From: an uncultured Erysipelotrichaceae bacterium
GTDB taxonomy: Bacteria > Bacillota_I > Bacilli_A > Erysipelotrichales > Coprobacillaceae
Assembly: GCA_900544435.1 (NCBI GenBank)
Contig: UQVG01000058.1
Span: 1-10,519, forward strand
Length of the DNA stretch: 10,519 bases
Reading direction: 5' to 3'
Part shown: positions 5,482 through 10,519 of the stretch, piece by piece
How positions within the stretch are numbered: position 1 is the stretch's first letter
Layout of the letters: every line of letters starts with the position of its first letter
Notes under the pieces: generated by a model
What the model was told of the DNA's origin: nothing
The model's database searches: none
Seen by the model: the letters and a program-made list of their open reading frames with translations, nothing else
Program-made: the position numbers and the translations under genes

Positions 5482-6044
5482 CCTAAATAACGATTAACCT
5501 TTTGATAATAATGCAAATAGTCATCTCTAAATTCTTGTTTTAAAAATGGTTCTTCCACATATTTAATTTGAAGATGAAACATGATAATAGCCAAAAATGA
5601 AATAACAGCCAAAGCTGTATTAAAAAACATAAAGCCAATTCCTACATAAACAAAATCAAAACCTAAAAAGGCTGGATTACGACTAATTTGGTAAATACCA
5701 TCTGTAATCAAATCTGTTTTTTCTTCATAACTTACTCCTGCTCGCCAACTTTCTTTCATCGTTAAAACAGAAACGATAAAAATAATATCCCCTAATATTC
5801 CTAATACCATTCCTATTATTCTAATGATCAAAGGAAATACTGTAGTATTGAAATAAATACTGATTATTTCTACGATGAATGTCAAAATAGTCGCCGTTTT
5901 CATGAGTATTTCTATTTTCTTTTGGATACCATGTTTTCCTTTTCCCATATGATCTGTTTGTATTCCTTGTTTTCTTTGTTGAAACATCTTCATAAAATAA
6001 CAAAGATAGAAAATAAATAAAATAATCAATCCTAGTATTTGCAT
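5463..6044 (-). CDS. Isoprenylcysteine carboxyl methyltransferase-like membrane protein (ICMT/PEMT family)
   Basis: A 193-residue integral membrane protein with about four or five spans (roughly 2-19, 47-65, 70-95, 127-157). The C-terminal half carries the S-adenosylmethionine-binding signature of the ICMT/phospholipid methyltransferase group: LITDGIYQISRNPAFLG (112-128, with R122-N-P), then E164-E165 and the tail FRDDYLHYYQKVNRYL (172-187, conserved Tyr, Val and Arg). Bacteria generally lack prenylated CaaX proteins, so the true acceptor is probably a lipid or small molecule; this is inference. The start lies one base after the stop of the XRE regulator gene, and its AGAAGGGA binding site is inside that gene, so translation is coupled. 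The gene ends in the loop of the convergent terminator. Confidence 0.85.
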   Translation of the reverse strand: MQILGLIILFIFYLCYFMKMFQQRKQGIQTDHMGKGKHGIQKKIEILMKTATILTFIVEIISIYFNTTVFPLIIRIIGMVLGILGDIIFIVSVLTMKESWRAGVSYEEKTDLITDGIYQISRNPAFLGFDFVYVGIGFMFFNTALAVISFLAIIMFHLQIKYVEEPFLKQEFRDDYLHYYQKVNRYLGKKTSL

Positions 6045-6045
6045 T

Positions 6046-7014
6046 TTAATCCCTTCTTCTACTTATTAAATCTATAACGATCATCACAACACCAAATAAA
6101 ACACCAGCTATTGCCCAAATAATCCAACTATATTGCATTTGTCCATTACCATTTTTTCCAAATGTATAATAAAGAAAAATAGCAGTAACAACAAGCCAAT
6201 AGATAGCACTTATTTTTGATTTTAAAGCATTTTTCTTTTTTTGTTCAGGTGTATAATCCCCTGTTTGTAAAATCTTATCTAAAGCATTTTGATAAGTTCC
6301 TCCTAAAACAAGGAAAAAACAACCTATACTTACAAACAATAAAAGAAAACAAACAGCAATACTTTCTAAAAAATCATAATTTAAAAAGATAAAAATAGGT
6401 AAAACTGATAAAATACATAAAGCAATGCCTATAATTTGAAAATGATGATATTGATTTTGATAAGCTTCTTTTTCTTTAAAAGTATATTCTCTAACATCAT
6501 TTTCAATCATAAAATCATCTTTTTCTAAAAAATCATATTTTTTAACTTTAAAAGCACATAAACAAAATAAAATAACTGCTACTGTAATACAAATAATTAA
6601 AAAGCTAAGACCTATACTTATTGCTAAATTTTCTGTTATATGAAAAAGTTGATACTCACTTAATGTAGCAAAACCAATTAATGGAATAGGTGAAATAATG
6701 CATAAAAAAGTAGCTAATGACATTTTTAAAGAATCCTTTTTTCTAATAGAAAGATATTCTTTTGCTTGCTTTAAAGTCAATAAATTTTGAGATTTCTTTT
6801 CTTTAATTCTTTCATTTTCTTGATTTAATAATAGATAATCTGTTGTTACATGAAAGAGTTGGCTAAGTTGAATAATTTTATCGGTATCAGGCATCGATTG
6901 ACCTGATTCCCATTTTGAAACAGCTTGTCTTGAGATTTGAAGATGGTTAGCCAGTTCTTCTTGTGACCACCCTTCTTTTTTTCTTAACATCATTATTTTT
7001 TCTGATAAGTTCAT
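6046..7014 (-). CDS. XRE-family regulator with C-terminal six-span membrane domain
   Basis: 322 residues. Residues 1-62 form a Cro/C1-type helix-turn-helix (GWSQEELANHLQISRQAVSKWESG, 15-38, with recognition helix ISRQAVSKWE). A charged linker (65-97) leads to six predicted membrane spans (about 98-118, 131-155, 191-212, 217-239, 268-285, 296-316) with a sizeable acidic loop at 157-190. Such membrane-tethered regulators are common in Firmicutes and are thought to couple a membrane or envelope signal to transcription. The ligand is unknown. AGGAGG precedes the ATG at good spacing. A 19-bp dyad containing TTGACA lies 67 bases upstream and may be its operator. The gene is directly followed by the methyltransferase-like gene, suggesting that the two act together. 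Confidence 0.88.
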   Translation of the reverse strand: MNLSEKIMMLRKKEGWSQEELANHLQISRQAVSKWESGQSMPDTDKIIQLSQLFHVTTDYLLLNQENERIKEKKSQNLLTLKQAKEYLSIRKKDSLKMSLATFLCIISPIPLIGFATLSEYQLFHITENLAISIGLSFLIICITVAVILFCLCAFKVKKYDFLEKDDFMIENDVREYTFKEKEAYQNQYHHFQIIGIALCILSVLPIFIFLNYDFLESIAVCFLLLFVSIGCFFLVLGGTYQNALDKILQTGDYTPEQKKKNALKSKISAIYWLVVTAIFLYYTFGKNGNGQMQYSWIIWAIAGVLFGVVMIVIDLISRRRD

Positions 7015-7080
7015 AACTTCCCTCCTGTTTCTATCATAGAATAATTATCTAAAAAGCACTACCAACTCTACTTTTCGTTT

Positions 7081-7099
7081 TGTCAACTATCAGTTGACA
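7081..7099. promoter_or_regulatory. 8-3-8 dyad with embedded -35, candidate operator of the XRE operon
   Basis: TGTCAACT (7081-7088), spacer ATC, AGTTGACA (7092-7099): perfect arms. Read on the minus strand, the proximal arm contains a perfect TTGACA -35 box (7086-7081). A convincing -10 at 16-18 bases is not seen; GGTAGT at 17 is weak. The dyad starts one base past the stop of the 71-residue gene but lacks a T-tract, so it is not an intrinsic terminator. The likeliest role is an XRE-type binding site. Confidence 0.55.
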
Positions 7100-7100
7100 T

Positions 7101-7316
7101 TTAGATATTTGTTTTAAAAAAGCTCATAATTCCTACAACAATTAATAAAACAAAGGCAAAATAAAGCAAACCACATGAGACCATTACCATTAAAGAAATT
7201 GGCAATAAAATAATCGTTAAAACAAACTTTGAAAGTCCCCAGGCTGCTTTTAACCCAAAGAAAAATAATTTTCCAAAAATGTAAAACATTAAAATCATAA
7301 ATAAAAAATATAACAT
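7101..7316 (-). CDS. Small hydrophobic membrane protein, 71 aa
   Basis: 71 residues, almost entirely hydrophobic. A first span covers about 2-22, followed by a short amphipathic turn with KAAWGLSK (23-30). One long or two short spans then cover about 31-66, ending in FFKTNI. A good binding site (AGAGGAGA) lies just after the ZIP transporter stop and the genes are 12 bases apart, so co-expression is likely. I do not recognise a named family. Its size and position would suit an accessory subunit of the transporter or an independent small membrane protein of the envelope, but neither is shown by the sequence. Confidence 0.7.
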   Translation of the reverse strand: MLYFLFMILMFYIFGKLFFFGLKAAWGLSKFVLTIILLPISLMVMVSCGLLYFAFVLLIVVGIMSFFKTNI

Positions 7317-7328
7317 TTTAATCTCCTC

Positions 7329-8114
7329 TTATCCTAAAAAAACATCCATTAACATCATGATCACAAAACCACTCAAAACGCCAAAAGTTCCAACATGACT
7401 ATGTTTACCAAGCTGTGCTTCTGGAATTAATTCTTCTACTACAACATACATCATCGCTCCTGCAGCAAAAGATAAACAAATAGGTAATATTGTTTGCATA
7501 ATATGAATTGTAAAACCAGCAATAATTCCTGCAATGGGTTCAACAATTCCTGAAAGACTTCCATAAACAAAAGCCTTTGTACGTGACATTCCTTCCTGTT
7601 TTAAAGGAAGAGAAATAGCTGCTCCTTCAGGTAAGTTTTGAAGTCCAATTCCAAGAGCTAAAGCAAGTGCAGAAGCAAATGTAATACTTGAATTACTTGC
7701 TGCAATCGCAAAAGTCAAACCTACCGCAAACCCTTCAGGAATATTATGTAAAGTGACTGCTAAAACAAGCATCGTATTTTTCCCCAACATACTTTTAGGT
7801 CCTTCTGGCTTGTCTTCATTTAAGTGTTGATGAGGAATCACATGATCTAAAAAAAGCAAGAATAAAGCTCCAATGATAAATCCTCCACCTAAAATAAGCG
7901 CACTATTTTGACCATTAGTTTCTGCCATTTCCATGGAAGGAATCAATAAAGACCAAACAGAGGCTGCAATCATAATTCCTGCCGCAAATCCTAAAAAAAG
8001 TTGTTGATAAAAATCTTTGATTTCATCTTTAAAGAAAAAAACCAACGCACTTCCTAAAGTAGTCATTAAAAATGTAAATAAGGTTCCAAGTAATGGATAA
8101 AGTATTGTATTCAT
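7329..8114 (-). CDS. ZIP family divalent metal transporter (GufA-type)
   Basis: A 261-residue protein with about eight membrane spans and both ends probably outside. The metal-transport core is plain: H123-N124-I-P126-E127-G128 in one helix and Q159-N160-L-P162-E163-G164 in the next, the two halves of the ZIP binuclear site. VEP (191-193) and VVEELIPEA (225-233) come later. The cytoplasmic loop at about 89-108 carries several His (H91, H95, H97), which often bind metal. The Q-N-x-P-E-G motif and the length indicate the GufA subfamily, which imports Zn2+ and sometimes Fe2+ or Mn2+. The start is supported by AAGGGGGA. A TATAAT lies at 8139-8134 on the minus strand. The gene is divergent from nadE and is followed by the 71-residue gene. 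A metal-dependent regulator is not present in the window. Confidence 0.93.
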   Translation of the reverse strand: MNTILYPLLGTLFTFLMTTLGSALVFFFKDEIKDFYQQLFLGFAAGIMIAASVWSLLIPSMEMAETNGQNSALILGGGFIIGALFLLFLDHVIPHQHLNEDKPEGPKSMLGKNTMLVLAVTLHNIPEGFAVGLTFAIAASNSSITFASALALALGIGLQNLPEGAAISLPLKQEGMSRTKAFVYGSLSGIVEPIAGIIAGFTIHIMQTILPICLSFAAGAMMYVVVEELIPEAQLGKHSHVGTFGVLSGFVIMMLMDVFLG

Positions 8115-8133
8115 AAATCCCCCTTCTTCTTTT

Positions 8134-8139
8134 ATTATA
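8134..8139 (-). promoter_or_regulatory. -10 box of the ZIP transporter promoter
   Basis: A perfect TATAAT on the minus strand, 20 bases upstream of the ZIP start codon. The -35 at 16-18 bases is poor (TTATGC at 17), and this region coincides with the dyad at 8152-8176, which would fit an activator or repressor site. Confidence 0.5.
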
Positions 8140-8151
8140 AAGATTTTGAAT

Positions 8152-8176
8152 ATTTTGCATAATGATATGCTAAAAT
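8152..8176. promoter_or_regulatory. Imperfect dyad between ZIP and nadE, candidate regulatory site
   Basis: ATTTTGCATA (8152-8161) is mirrored by TATGC-T-AAAAT (8166-8176), perfect apart from one extra T. It spans the -35 area of the ZIP promoter. A metalloregulator site is possible, but it matches no consensus I can name, and AT-rich context makes chance repeats common. Confidence 0.35.
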
Positions 8177-8187
8177 AATTATGTTTT

Positions 8188-8196
8188 TGTTATAAT
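8188..8196 (+). promoter_or_regulatory. Extended -10 promoter of nadE
   Basis: TGTTATAAT: a perfect TATAAT (8191-8196) with TG-n in front. There is no good -35 (TGCTAA at 17 bases). The start would be near 8203, just before GGAGG (8207-8211), giving a very short leader. Confidence 0.6.
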
Positions 8197-8217
8197 AAGG
8201 ACAAATGGAGGAATTTT

Positions 8218-10122
8218 ATGAAAGATGGATATATAAGAGTTGCCAGTGCATCAATTGATACACTTATTGGTAATGTTAAACATAATGCTAGTGAAATTAA
8301 AAAGGTCTTAAAAGAAACAAGAGAAAAGAAAGCACAAGTGGTTGTTTTTCCTGAACTTGTTTTAAGTGGTTATACTTTAGAAGATTTATTTTTACAAAAT
8401 CGTCTTTTAAATGAATGTCTTGTTCAATTAGAAGAAATTATGCATGATACAAAAGGACACCAACAAATTGTCGTTATTGGTTTACCTTTTCATTATCAAA
8501 ATAATTTATATAATGTATCTGCTGTTTTATATAATGGAAATATTTTAGGAATTGTTCCTAAATATCATATTCCAAATTATAATGAATATTACGAAGGAAG
8601 ACGTTTTACACCTTGTTTTGAAGATAATATTGAAATTGAGCTTTTTGGACAAATTGTTTTATTTGGTCGTAAAGTAGTTTTTGCTTGTCAAAATTTACCA
8701 AGTTTTACATTAGGTGTAGAAATTTGTGAAGATTTATGGCTTCCAAATGCGCCAAGTAATGAACTTGCTTTAAATGGGGCAACGGTCATTTGTAATACAT
8801 CTGCCAGTAATGAATTAACTGCTAAAAAAGATTATCGAAGAAACCTTGTTTCAATGCAATCAGCAAAACTTGTTTCAGGATATGTTTATAGTAATGCAGG
8901 AAGTGGAGAAAGTACAACCGATGTGGTTTTCTCTGGGCATCATTTAATTTGTGAAAATGGAACAGTTATTAATGAAAGTACTGGTTTTGATGCTGAAGTG
9001 ATTTATGGTGATTTAGATGTTGAAAAACTTATTAGTGAAAGAAGAAAGATGACAACTTATCAATCCCATCATGATTATGACTATGTTTACTTTGATATGG
9101 ATCTTATTGATATTGAAACAAATCATTACTATGATCCTCATCCTTTTGTACCAAGTAATCCTGCTCTTCGAGAATTACGTTGTAAAGAAGTCTTTGAAAT
9201 TCAAACAAGAGGTTTAATGCAAAGATTAAAAGCTACTCATATAAATAAAGTCGTCATTGGTATTTCAGGTGGCTTAGATTCAACACTTGCACTCCTTGTT
9301 TGTGTCATGGCATTTGAAAAATTAGGTTATGATAAAAAGAATATTTATGCAATTACTATGCCTTGTTTTGGAACAACGTCACGTACAAAAAATAACGCTT
9401 TAGGTCTCATGGAAGAACTAGGTGTTACCAGTCAAACAGTCAATATTGCTGAGGTCGTAAGAATGCAATTTAAAAATATTGATCAAGATGAAAATGTTCA
9501 TGATGTCACTTACGAAAATGTCCAAGCTCGTGAACGTACTGAAATTTTAATGAATAAAGCAAATCAAATTGGTGGTCTTGTCATTGGAACTGGTGATTTA
9601 AGTGAAGTTGCATTAGGATGGTCAACTTATAATGGAGACCATATGTCCATGTATGCTGTCAATGTTTCGGTTCCTAAAACACTTGTACGCTATCTTGTAG
9701 ACTATGTTTCTTCTCTTTATAAAGGTCAAGTTCTTGAAACAATTTTACAAGATGTTTTAGATACACCTGTATCTCCTGAACTTCTTCCTCAAGAAGATGA
9801 CAAAATTGTTCAAAAGACAGAAGATATCGTTGGTCCTTATGAACTTCATGATTTCTTTATTTATCATATGGTACGTTTTGGTGATGAACCTCGTAAACTT
9901 TATAAAAAGACAAAACTTGCCTTCAAAGATAAATATGATAAAGATACAATTAAAAAATGGTTACGTTTATTCTACTGGCGTTTCTTTAGTCAACAATTTA
10001 AACGTAGTTGTATCCCAGATGGTCCAAAAGTTGGATCTGTCGCTTTATCTCCACGTGGTGATTGGCGTATGCCAAGTGATGCCAATGTTCAAATATGGCT
10101 TGATGAAGTAGAAAAAATTTAG
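8218..10122 (+). CDS. nadE: Glutamine-dependent NAD+ synthetase
   Basis: A 634-residue two-domain enzyme that makes NAD+ from deamido-NAD+, ATP and glutamine, the last step of NAD+ biosynthesis, in the cytoplasm. The N-terminal nitrilase-fold glutaminase (about 1-280) has the Glu-Lys-Cys triad at E46 (VVFPELVLSGY), K115 (GIVPKYHIPN) and C170 (GVEICEDLW). It releases ammonia, which is channelled to the C-terminal domain. The synthetase domain (about 320-634) has the pyrophosphatase loop S350-G-G-L-D-S355 and the GTGDLSEVALGWSTYNGDHMS region (457-477) that forms the active site. Length and layout match the long bacterial form, such as that of Mycobacterium tuberculosis (679 residues). GGAGG lies 6 bases before ATG. 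It is transcribed alone from an extended -10 promoter and ends in a strong terminator. No defect is seen. Confidence 0.97.
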   Translation: MKDGYIRVASASIDTLIGNVKHNASEIKKVLKETREKKAQVVVFPELVLSGYTLEDLFLQNRLLNECLVQLEEIMHDTKGHQQIVVIGLPFHYQNNLYNVSAVLYNGNILGIVPKYHIPNYNEYYEGRRFTPCFEDNIEIELFGQIVLFGRKVVFACQNLPSFTLGVEICEDLWLPNAPSNELALNGATVICNTSASNELTAKKDYRRNLVSMQSAKLVSGYVYSNAGSGESTTDVVFSGHHLICENGTVINESTGFDAEVIYGDLDVEKLISERRKMTTYQSHHDYDYVYFDMDLIDIETNHYYDPHPFVPSNPALRELRCKEVFEIQTRGLMQRLKATHINKVVIGISGGLDSTLALLVCVMAFEKLGYDKKNIYAITMPCFGTTSRTKNNALGLMEELGVTSQTVNIAEVVRMQFKNIDQDENVHDVTYENVQARERTEILMNKANQIGGLVIGTGDLSEVALGWSTYNGDHMSMYAVNVSVPKTLVRYLVDYVSSLYKGQVLETILQDVLDTPVSPELLPQEDDKIVQKTEDIVGPYELHDFFIYHMVRFGDEPRKLYKKTKLAFKDKYDKDTIKKWLRLFYWRFFSQQFKRSCIPDGPKVGSVALSPRGDWRMPSDANVQIWLDEVEKI

Positions 10123-10144
10123 AACTGCTTGCAGTTCTTTTTTT
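10121..10144 (+). terminator. Rho-independent terminator of nadE
   Basis: AGAACTGC (10121-10128) and GCAGTTCT (10131-10138) form a perfect compact stem with a CTTG-type tight loop, followed by an unbroken T-tract to 10144. The nadE stop codon (TAG 10120-10122) overlaps the stem foot. Confidence 0.9.
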
Positions 10145-10178
10145 ATTAACTCCTTATTTTATCCTTTTAATAAGAGTT

Positions 10179-10207
10179 TTCACTAAATATTTAAATCTAT
10201 CTATGAT
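10179..10207 (+). promoter_or_regulatory. Promoter of the last gene
   Basis: -35 TTCACT (10179-10184, four of six), 17-base spacer, -10 TATGAT (10202-10207, five of six). It lies downstream of the nadE terminator and 24 bases before the next start codon. Confidence 0.5.
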
Positions 10208-10230
10208 AAAATAAAGCAAGAGGTGACATT

Positions 10231-10519
10231 ATGCATATTTATAACTCAAATCACTATAGTTCAACAATGAAACAAATCATAAATGATTGTTTACACTCTG
10301 CAAAAGAAAATCCTTTTACTATTCATTACGTCATTGTTGATGACCCTAAATATTATGAAGAAATTTTCTTAAAACATACAGATACCCTTTTTAATATTGA
10401 AATCATGACATTATCGTCGTTTTATCAAAAGCTTCTGCAAATATATCAACAAGATTTTAAAAAGAAAACAACTATTCAAAATCTTTTAGAAATTATTAAA
10501 ATGAATAAAGAAGATACCT
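10231..10519 (+). CDS. N-terminus of a probable AddB/RexB-like helicase-nuclease subunit (3' end outside window)
   Basis: Starts at ATG 10231 with AAGAGGTGA ahead of it and stays open to the window end (96 residues). The visible part reads MHIYNSNHYSSTMKQIINDC, then a beta strand IHYVIVDDPKYYEEIFLKH (31-49) and NIEIMTLSSFYQKLLQIYQ (56-74). This order, a strand with VxVDxPxxxE-like ending followed by a second strand running into TLSSF, is the opening layout of AddB, where it is usually VPEQFT...DVLSFSRL. AddB partners AddA in processing double-strand breaks for recombination. The usual P-loop (GRAGSGKT) that AddB of Bacillus has near its start is absent here. With only the N-terminus visible the assignment is tentative. 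A downstream addA would support it. Confidence 0.5.
   Translation, partial: MHIYNSNHYSSTMKQIINDCLHSAKENPFTIHYVIVDDPKYYEEIFLKHTDTLFNIEIMTLSSFYQKLLQIYQQDFKKKTTIQNLLEIIKMNKEDT

Noticed and set aside
5821..6003. 60-codon minus-strand frame inside the methyltransferase gene
   Set aside because: Fully contained in a gene with clear family motifs; highly charged, non-family-like translation.
7081..7099. Reading the dyad as an intrinsic terminator of the ZIP/71-aa unit
   Set aside because: The stem is good, but the following minus-strand bases are A-rich, not a T-tract.
9797..10111. 104-codon frame inside nadE
   Set aside because: Contained in the conserved synthetase domain of nadE and has no binding site.
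10152..10176. CTTATT...AATAAG inverted repeat downstream of nadE
   Set aside because: Six-bp AT-rich arms with a ten-base loop are expected by chance here, and the real terminator lies just upstream.
1..10519. CRISPR array, insertion sequence, prophage, defence island, tRNA or riboswitch
   Set aside because: No regularly spaced repeats, no transposase or integrase gene, and no recognisable structured RNA leader; all leaders are short.

Overview
The window is AT-rich, densely packed bacterial DNA with strong AGGAGG-type ribosome binding sites, TATAAT-like promoters and short hairpin-plus-T-tract terminators. Protein composition (rich in Lys, Ile, Asn), the membrane-anchored XRE regulator, the GufA-type ZIP transporter and the full-length two-domain NAD synthetase together suggest a low-GC Firmicute, most likely a gut Erysipelotrichia/Coprobacillaceae-type organism. 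That placement is inference from style, not a database match. I see no phage genes, insertion sequences, tRNA/rRNA genes, CRISPR array or replication origin, and no gene-free stretch longer than 300 bases.

Layout. Positions 1-510 (+) hold the 3' part of a small membrane protein. It converges on a minus-strand block: TIM44-like protein (2986-2273), a small frame-disrupted ORF (2261-2125), a GNAT acetyltransferase (2119-1583), and a metal-dependent amidohydrolase/decarboxylase (1470-502) with its own promoter and palindromic operator. Divergent from the TIM44-like gene is a plus-strand operon, MarR regulator - MATE efflux pump - GNAT acetyltransferase (3082-5451). Its promoter carries a perfect 24-bp palindrome, and it ends in a terminator shared with the next convergent unit. 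The second minus-strand block (8114-5463) reads ZIP metal transporter, 71-residue membrane protein, XRE regulator with six membrane segments, and isoprenylcysteine-methyltransferase-like membrane enzyme. From a divergent promoter, glutamine-dependent NAD+ synthetase (nadE, 8218-10122) runs rightwards to a strong terminator. Then comes the start of a gene whose N-terminus resembles the AddB/RexB helicase-nuclease subunit (10231 to the window end).

How the parts fit. MarR-MATE-GNAT looks like an autoregulated drug-response operon, analogous in logic to mepR-mepA of Staphylococcus aureus: ligand releases the repressor, the pump exports the compound, and the acetyltransferase may modify it. The XRE/methyltransferase pair is translationally coupled and looks like a membrane-signal or envelope-response module. 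NadE is housekeeping NAD+ biosynthesis. Most of the window is ordinary gene content. The points that deserve a second look are the operators, the frame-disrupted small ORF carrying a U-UUA-AAU slippery heptamer, and two compact convergent terminators that contain stop codons.
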